From contig JAJRTP010000568.1 in assembly GCA_024278255.1 (NCBI GenBank), positions 1 to 9,152 on the forward strand: DNA of 9,152 bases, read 5' to 3'. Below, in pieces: positions 6,157 to 9,152 of the stretch. This stretch comes from Chloroflexota bacterium (GTDB lineage: Bacteria > Chloroflexota > Anaerolineae > Promineifilales > Promineifilaceae). Each line of letters starts with the position of its first letter. Positions within the stretch are counted from its first letter, which is position 1. A model generated the notes under the pieces. It made no database searches and was not told the DNA's origin. It saw only the letters and a program-made list of their open reading frames with translations. Both the position numbers and the translations under genes were made by a program.

Positions 6157-6175
6157 GGCGAATTGGTCATTCGCC
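6157..6175 (-). other. Hairpin between cytochrome c and FeS genes
   Basis: GGCGAAT-TGGTC-ATTCGCC forms a perfect 7-base-pair stem with a 5-base loop in the 74-base gap between the stop of the nine-haem cytochrome gene and the start of the FeS gene. This is the only sizeable gap within the operon. The hairpin could protect or process the mRNA and so set subunit ratios. It lacks a T-tract, so it is not a typical terminator. Confidence 0.45.
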
Positions 6176-6207
6176 CCGCGATTTGGAAAATTGCGTTCCG
6201 AAGCCAC

Positions 6208-7197
6208 TCACCGGTGGCGGAAAATATGGATAAACCAGGGTAAAAGAATGGCAGATAAGCCCACAATAACCCCGGCTGCTGCCACGCCCAGCAATGTGCC
6301 GCCCAGGGCCACAAAGCCCAGGGGATTGAGCGGTTCCGGTTCCGGTTTTACTTTGGCTTCAATGGCAGACGACATGGCATCCGTCGGATCATAAGCGCCA
6401 GGTGGATCGGGCTGGTAAACGACGGGCGCTGCCGGGTGGGTGTGATCGGTGGCGTTATGCAGCCCTTCTTCGTGACAGCCCACACACGTTTTTACGTCCA
6501 CGTCAAACGTGTGACTGCGCTTGGCGCTGCCTTCTCCCACCGGCCCTTCCAGAGGCGCTAAATGGCAATTAGCGCAAGACAACCCTTGCTCATAATGAAT
6601 GGAATGGGAGAAGCCTTCGGCGTGTGTTTCGTGACAGTTGGCGCATTGGGCGGAAACGTTCTTTTCTTTGAGGCTGGTGTTATGCTGGCTGTGGCAGCTC
6701 ACACAAGCGACGTCGGCCTGCCCATGCGCGCTGACCTGCCATTCAAACCGCGCCTGAATATGGCACTTGCCGCACAATGCTTCGGAACGGTCTGTGGGCA
6801 TGGGGGCGTCGGGGTGGTTGGAGTCTACGGGCGTGTGGCAGGCGGTGCAATGGACGTCGTCTTCTTCCCACGTATCGGTGGTGGCGTCGTAGCCGGTGGT
6901 GTGGCAATCCATGCAGGCTTGCGCGCCGCCTTGCGCCCCGTGCCCCCGGCGGGCATGGTCTTCCTGGTCGGCCAGATGGCACTGCCCGCACGACAGGCCA
7001 CGGCCGTGAGCGCTTTGCTCCCAATTCAGGTAAATATCCCAGTGACATTCCCGACAATCTAGTAAAGGTTCCTGACCGGGGGGAGGTTGTTCTTGTTTCG
7101 GAGAACCGGCCTGGATGGATACGGCCGTAAAAAACAGTAGCAACAGCGTCCCCACCACCGCCAAAAAACGCCAGCACCCAGCTTTGACTTTGCACAT
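6208..7197 (-). CDS. Nine-haem cytochrome c, membrane-anchored
   Basis: The 329-residue product has nine CXXCH motifs: CRECH, CGQCH, CMDCH, CTACH, CGKCH, CVSCH, CANCH, CANCH and CVGCH, the first at residue 48. A signal sequence (MCKVKAGCWRF, then a hydrophobic core ending near SIQA-G at 27-31) precedes the haem region, and a hydrophobic segment (GFVALGGTLLGVAAAGVIVG and onward) near the C-terminus anchors it. The first motif context, CRECHWDIYLNWEQSAHG, resembles the cytochrome c554-type multihaem proteins. I chose ATG 7197, which is preceded by the purine-rich GTGGGAAG. A TTG at 7221 in the same frame would add eight residues but would put the start inside a palindromic sequence. It is first in the operon with the four-cluster FeS protein, the NrfD-type protein and the pseudo-receiver regulator. 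It probably receives or donates the electrons handled by the membrane subunits; the external partner is unknown. Confidence 0.9.
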   Translation of the reverse strand: MCKVKAGCWRFLAVVGTLLLLFFTAVSIQAGSPKQEQPPPGQEPLLDCRECHWDIYLNWEQSAHGRGLSCGQCHLADQEDHARRGHGAQGGAQACMDCHTTGYDATTDTWEEDDVHCTACHTPVDSNHPDAPMPTDRSEALCGKCHIQARFEWQVSAHGQADVACVSCHSQHNTSLKEKNVSAQCANCHETHAEGFSHSIHYEQGLSCANCHLAPLEGPVGEGSAKRSHTFDVDVKTCVGCHEEGLHNATDHTHPAAPVVYQPDPPGAYDPTDAMSSAIEAKVKPEPEPLNPLGFVALGGTLLGVAAAGVIVGLSAILLPWFIHIFRHR

Positions 7198-7214
7198 TAG
7201 CTTCCCACTTTTGT

Positions 7215-7258
7215 AGGGCAAATCTGCGCCCTGTCCGGGCAGGTTGAGCGCCTGCCCG
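7215..7258 (-). repeat. Tandem palindromes in the cytochrome operon leader
   Basis: AGGGC (7215-7219) pairs with GCCCT (7228-7232). Then CGGGCAGG (7236-7243) pairs with CCTGCCCG (7251-7258) around a 7-base loop, a perfect 8-base-pair stem. Both lie between the candidate promoter and the ATG at 7197. Their GC-rich form, unlike the A/T-rich DNA just to the right, suggests a dispersed palindromic repeat inserted in the leader, or a structured 5' untranslated region. Confidence 0.5.
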
Positions 7259-7286
7259 CCACATTTGCCAGGATGTTAATTTCTAT

Positions 7287-7302
7287 TGTGATATTCTTCA
7301 CT
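7287..7302 (-). promoter_or_regulatory. CRP/FNR-family-like operator upstream of nine-haem operon
   Basis: TGTGA-N6-TCACT is identical over 17 bases (7286-7302) to the site at 2289-2305. It lies 90 bases upstream of the chosen ATG and two bases downstream of a TATAAT on the minus strand. It would overlap the predicted transcription start, a position typical of a repressor site. Confidence 0.6.
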
Positions 7303-7303
7303 A

Positions 7304-7336
7304 ATTATACAGAGTGAGGGGGTGGTTTATTGTCAG
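7304..7336 (-). promoter_or_regulatory. Candidate promoter of the nine-haem cytochrome operon
   Basis: On the minus strand, CTGACA (7336-7331) and TATAAT (7309-7304) are 21 bases apart, the same arrangement as at 2345-2313. TG directly precedes the TATAAT. The preceding gene on this strand ends at 7414, and only this operon can be served from here in the minus direction. Confidence 0.5.
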
Positions 7337-7362
7337 GAAAACTTGATGAATAGTGTGGGGAA
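7331..7362 (-). promoter_or_regulatory. Conserved upstream element, second copy
   Basis: TGTCAGGAAAACTTGAT (7331-7347) and TGTGGGGAA (7354-7362) repeat the element at 2340-2371 with the same 23-base offset between boxes. On the minus strand it lies upstream of the TATAAT, where an activator would bind. Confidence 0.5.
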
Positions 7363-7390
7363 AATTTGAAACCGCCCCAACTGCTCAAAG

Positions 7391-7417
7391 GTAGTCGCGG
7401 TATCTTACCGCGGCTAC
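7391..7417 (-). terminator. Large hairpin at the end of the two-component operon
   Basis: GTAG-T-CGCGGTA (7391-7402) is complementary to TACCGCG-G-CTAC (7406-7417) around a 3-base loop. This makes an almost perfect 12-pair stem with one mismatch (C/A) in the minus-strand RNA. It includes the stop codon of the response regulator (7414-7416). The position suits transcription termination or mRNA end protection, but no clear T-run follows on the minus strand. It may instead be a dispersed palindromic repeat. Confidence 0.5.
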
Positions 7418-8067
7418 TCCAGAGGTGTTAGGCCATGCTGGATGGCAAATTTGACCAGTGCGGGCAGATCACTGATGTCTAATTTTTGCATCAGGCGGCT
7501 GCGGTATGTTTCCACTGTTTTGGGGGAGAGGGAGAGGATTTTGGCGATCTCTGCGCTGGATTTGCCTTCAACAACCAATTGTAATACTTCGCGCTCCCGT
7601 GTGCTGAGGCGGCCCAGGGGACTGTCCGCTTCACCTTGCTGACGTTGGTGCAGGTAATCATCAATCATTGTGTCCGAGATTTTTTGGCTGAGGTAATGGT
7701 GCCCGGCGTAAACGGTGCGGACGGCGTTCACTATCTCGTCGCCGGCCGATTCCTTCAATAAATAACCGCGCGCTCCGGCCTGCAAGGCGCGGGCGATGTG
7801 TTCTGAAGTGGCGTGCATGGAGAGAATGATGATTTGGGCCGACGGGCAGGATTGGCGAATCTGCTGCGTGGCTTCAATCCCGTTCAGTTCCGGCATGGTG
7901 ATGTCCATGAGGACGATGTTGGGCTGCAATTTGGTGACTTGTTGCACGGCTTCACGGCCGTTAGCCGCATCCCCCACCACGGTAATATCCGCTTGGGAAT
8001 TGAGTAAGAAGCCCAACCCATCCCGTACAACAGCATGATCGTCAGCCAAAAAAACGGTAATACTCAT
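7414..8067 (-). CDS. NarL/FixJ-family response regulator, canonical
   Basis: The 217-residue protein has a complete receiver domain and a LuxR-type DNA-binding domain. The phosphorylation site is intact: acidic pair Asp9-Asp10, acceptor Asp55 in VLMDITMPELNG, Ser83 and Lys105. The helix-turn-helix spans about 149-214, with SSAEIAKILSLSPKT followed by the recognition region TYRSRLMQKL. The ATG at 8067 overlaps the stop of the sensor kinase gene (ATGA), so kinase and regulator are a cognate pair made together. The regulator gene is followed by a hairpin and then by the control region of the nine-haem cytochrome operon. That makes this operon, and by shared promoter sequence the decahaem operon, the most likely targets; this is inference from position. 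A paralogue with a dead receiver lies at 3448-4095. Confidence 0.93.
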   Translation of the reverse strand: MSITVFLADDHAVVRDGLGFLLNSQADITVVGDAANGREAVQQVTKLQPNIVLMDITMPELNGIEATQQIRQSCPSAQIIILSMHATSEHIARALQAGARGYLLKESAGDEIVNAVRTVYAGHHYLSQKISDTMIDDYLHQRQQGEADSPLGRLSTREREVLQLVVEGKSSAEIAKILSLSPKTVETYRSRLMQKLDISDLPALVKFAIQHGLTPLE

Positions 8068-9152
8068 AAGGGCGCCTCGACTAAAATACGTGTGCCTTGC
8101 CCGATACGGGAATCAATATGACATTGCCCGCCGACTGCCTCAGCTCGTTCCGTCATAATCAGCAGGCCCCAACCCCGGTCTGCCTCCGGTTCGCCTACCG
8201 CCTGCCGGTCAAAACCGACGCCATTGTCGCTAATGGTCAGACAGATATTGTTGGCGCTGGTTTCCAGGGTAATGTCTACCTGATCGGCCTGGGCGTGTTT
8301 GGCAATGTTAGTCAACGCTTCCTGAGCAATGCGGAAGAGGGTGTTTTCCACCAATGGGGAGATGGCTGGCAGGGAATTTTTGGCGTGGACGCTGACGGCG
8401 ATGTTGGTACGTTCTGAAAATTGCTCGCCCAACCAGCGCAGGGCAGAAGAAAGTCCGTAATCGTCCAGGATGGACGGCCGTAAATCAGCCATGATGCCCC
8501 GGATTTGATTGGTAATTTCCTCTACCAGTTTTTGCGATTCCAGGAGACGGTGGGTGACGGCCGTATCCTCCGGCGTCAAGGTTTGAATAATCTTTATATT
8601 AATCCCCAGCGCTGTCAGATTTTGCCCTACCTGGTCATGCAGTTCACGAGCCAGTCGTTGCCGCTCCATCTCCTCGGTTTCCGATAAACGGATATTAAGC
8701 AGACGCAGCCGTTCATGATGTTGGCTGACAGTTTCAAAAAGTTGGGCATTTTCCAGGGCCACACCAATTTGTCCGGCTACGGAACCAAGCAATTGCATGT
8801 CACAGTCACTTACATTCTGGCTGGCTGGCAAGCGCAAGTTCATGACACCCAGAATATTATCCCGCGCTTTCAGGGGGAGACATACATCGTGATGATCTGG
8901 CATTTCCGGCCAGATACGGCTGTGGCGTTCGTCATGCCAACAGTTGTCGCAAAGGACAGATTCTCCCGTTTGAGCCACCAGCCCACACAAACATTCGCCC
9001 AGCCGGGGTGGGCTAGTGATGCAGGGATGGTTAGCGCCGGCGCCCCGGTGCGCAGCCAGTTCCAGGCTGTCCCGGCTTTCATTCAGACGGAAAAGCATTC
9101 CTTTGGCCTGCCCGCCAAACATATCCAGGCTCAGCACTTCTTCCAATGCGTC
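8064..9152 (-). CDS. GAF-domain sensor histidine kinase, NarX/NreB-like (partial, 5' end missing)
   Basis: The frame is open to the right edge, so the N-terminus lies outside; 362 residues are visible. They comprise a GAF domain (about 10-135), a short coiled linker (about 140-165), a HisKA_3 dimerisation domain with the phospho-acceptor His in RLARELHDQVGQ (about residue 172 from the edge) and an HATPase domain with N-box QEALTNIAKHA (about 277), DNGVGFD (309-315) and GWGLLIMTERA (327). The GAF domain is cysteine-rich, with Cys at about 44, 54, 56, 68, 71, 91 and 117, including ECLCG and LCDNCWHDERH. This could bind a metal, an iron-sulfur cluster or haem, or sense redox state, but that is inference. 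It overlaps the canonical regulator by ATGA. Members of this kinase group phosphorylate NarL-type regulators. No membrane segment is visible in the part present; one could lie upstream. Confidence 0.92.
   Translation of the reverse strand, partial: DALEEVLSLDMFGGQAKGMLFRLNESRDSLELAAHRGAGANHPCITSPPRLGECLCGLVAQTGESVLCDNCWHDERHSRIWPEMPDHHDVCLPLKARDNILGVMNLRLPASQNVSDCDMQLLGSVAGQIGVALENAQLFETVSQHHERLRLLNIRLSETEEMERQRLARELHDQVGQNLTALGINIKIIQTLTPEDTAVTHRLLESQKLVEEITNQIRGIMADLRPSILDDYGLSSALRWLGEQFSERTNIAVSVHAKNSLPAISPLVENTLFRIAQEALTNIAKHAQADQVDITLETSANNICLTISDNGVGFDRQAVGEPEADRGWGLLIMTERAEAVGGQCHIDSRIGQGTRILVEAPL

Larger units (their letters stand above)
485..8564. repeat. Highly iterated palindrome ACGGCCGT, 14 dispersed copies
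   Basis: Exact copies start at 485, 1351, 1385, 2087, 3724, 3982, 4389, 5353, 5851, 7000, 7121, 7954, 8474 and 8557. Uniform base use predicts about 0.14 copies of a given octamer in 9152 bases. All 14 are inside coding sequence. In the encoded proteins they read as Thr-Ala-Val (five copies), Arg-Pro (three) and Gly-Arg (six), so all three frames are used and a protein motif cannot explain them. Near matches with one end base changed start at 916, 4681, 5113, 5629 and 5667. None is in the plus-strand genes or the intergenic regions. Confidence 0.85.

Noticed and set aside
6562..7062. Plus-strand open frame of 166 codons opposite the nine-haem cytochrome
   Set aside because: It is the antisense reading of a gene with nine CXXCH motifs, a signal sequence and an anchor; long antisense frames are expected from its codon use.
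4092..7197. Calling the trio nrfBCD or a hydrogenase (hyb) operon
   Set aside because: There is no NrfA-type nitrite reductase and no hydrogenase subunit in the window, and family membership alone does not give the substrate, so no gene symbols were assigned.
7198..7221. TTG start at 7221 for the nine-haem cytochrome
   Set aside because: It would place the start in a palindrome without a good ribosome binding site; ATG 7197 has a purine-rich site and gives a normal signal sequence. The longer form cannot be fully excluded.
485..8564. CRISPR array or mobile-element terminal repeats as explanation for the repeated octamer
   Set aside because: Copies are irregularly spaced, only 8 bases long and inside ordinary genes; no cas or transposase gene is present.

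Overview
The window is a densely packed electron-transfer and regulation locus, with GC estimated by eye in the low-to-mid 50s percent. It contains two membrane-anchored multihaem cytochrome c modules, each paired with a quinone-interacting membrane partner, and a NarX/NarL-type two-component system. Gene content (HybA/HybB-like and formate-dehydrogenase-gamma-like partners of multihaem cytochromes, NarL-family regulators), codon use and the style of the intergenic palindromes suggest an environmental bacterium, perhaps of the Chloroflexota. The taxonomic guess is inference; no rRNA or other marker gene is present.

Layout from the right edge leftwards, with nearly all genes on the minus strand. 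(1) 9152-7414: a GAF-domain sensor histidine kinase (cut by the window edge) and a canonical NarL-type response regulator, joined by an ATGA overlap and followed by a large hairpin. (2) 7413-7198: a control region with a promoter-like module and a leader containing two palindromes. (3) 7197-3448: an operon of a nine-haem cytochrome c, a Tat-type protein with four [4Fe-4S] clusters, a HybB/NrfD-type membrane protein and a second NarL-type regulator whose receiver domain has lost its phosphorylation residues. (4) 2550-3446, plus strand: a 50-residue one-helix protein and an unrecognised seven-helix membrane protein, convergent with the second regulator and one base from it. (5) 2549-2224: an intergenic region that repeats the promoter module of region 2. 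(6) 2223-1: a second operon of a ten-haem cytochrome c, a four-helix cytochrome b and the start of a third gene.

How the parts may work together: the multihaem cytochrome + FeS + NrfD set resembles CbcSTU-type, and the decahaem cytochrome + cytochrome b pair resembles CbcL-type, quinone/cytochrome c oxidoreductases known from Geobacter. No molybdopterin, hydrogenase, nitrite-reductase or other catalytic subunit is present. Both operons are preceded by the same arrangement: a 17-base identical block holding a CRP-like palindrome, a TATAAT element, a CTGACA element exactly 21 bases from it, and tandem TGT..GGGAA-type boxes. The simplest reading is co-regulation of both modules, possibly by the kinase/regulator pair, with the phosphorylation-dead paralogue encoded in the target operon acting as a second regulator at the same DNA sites.

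Superimposed on the genes, the octamer palindrome ACGGCCGT occurs 14 times, always inside coding sequence and in all three reading frames, where about 0.2 copies are expected by chance. It behaves like a highly iterated palindrome.
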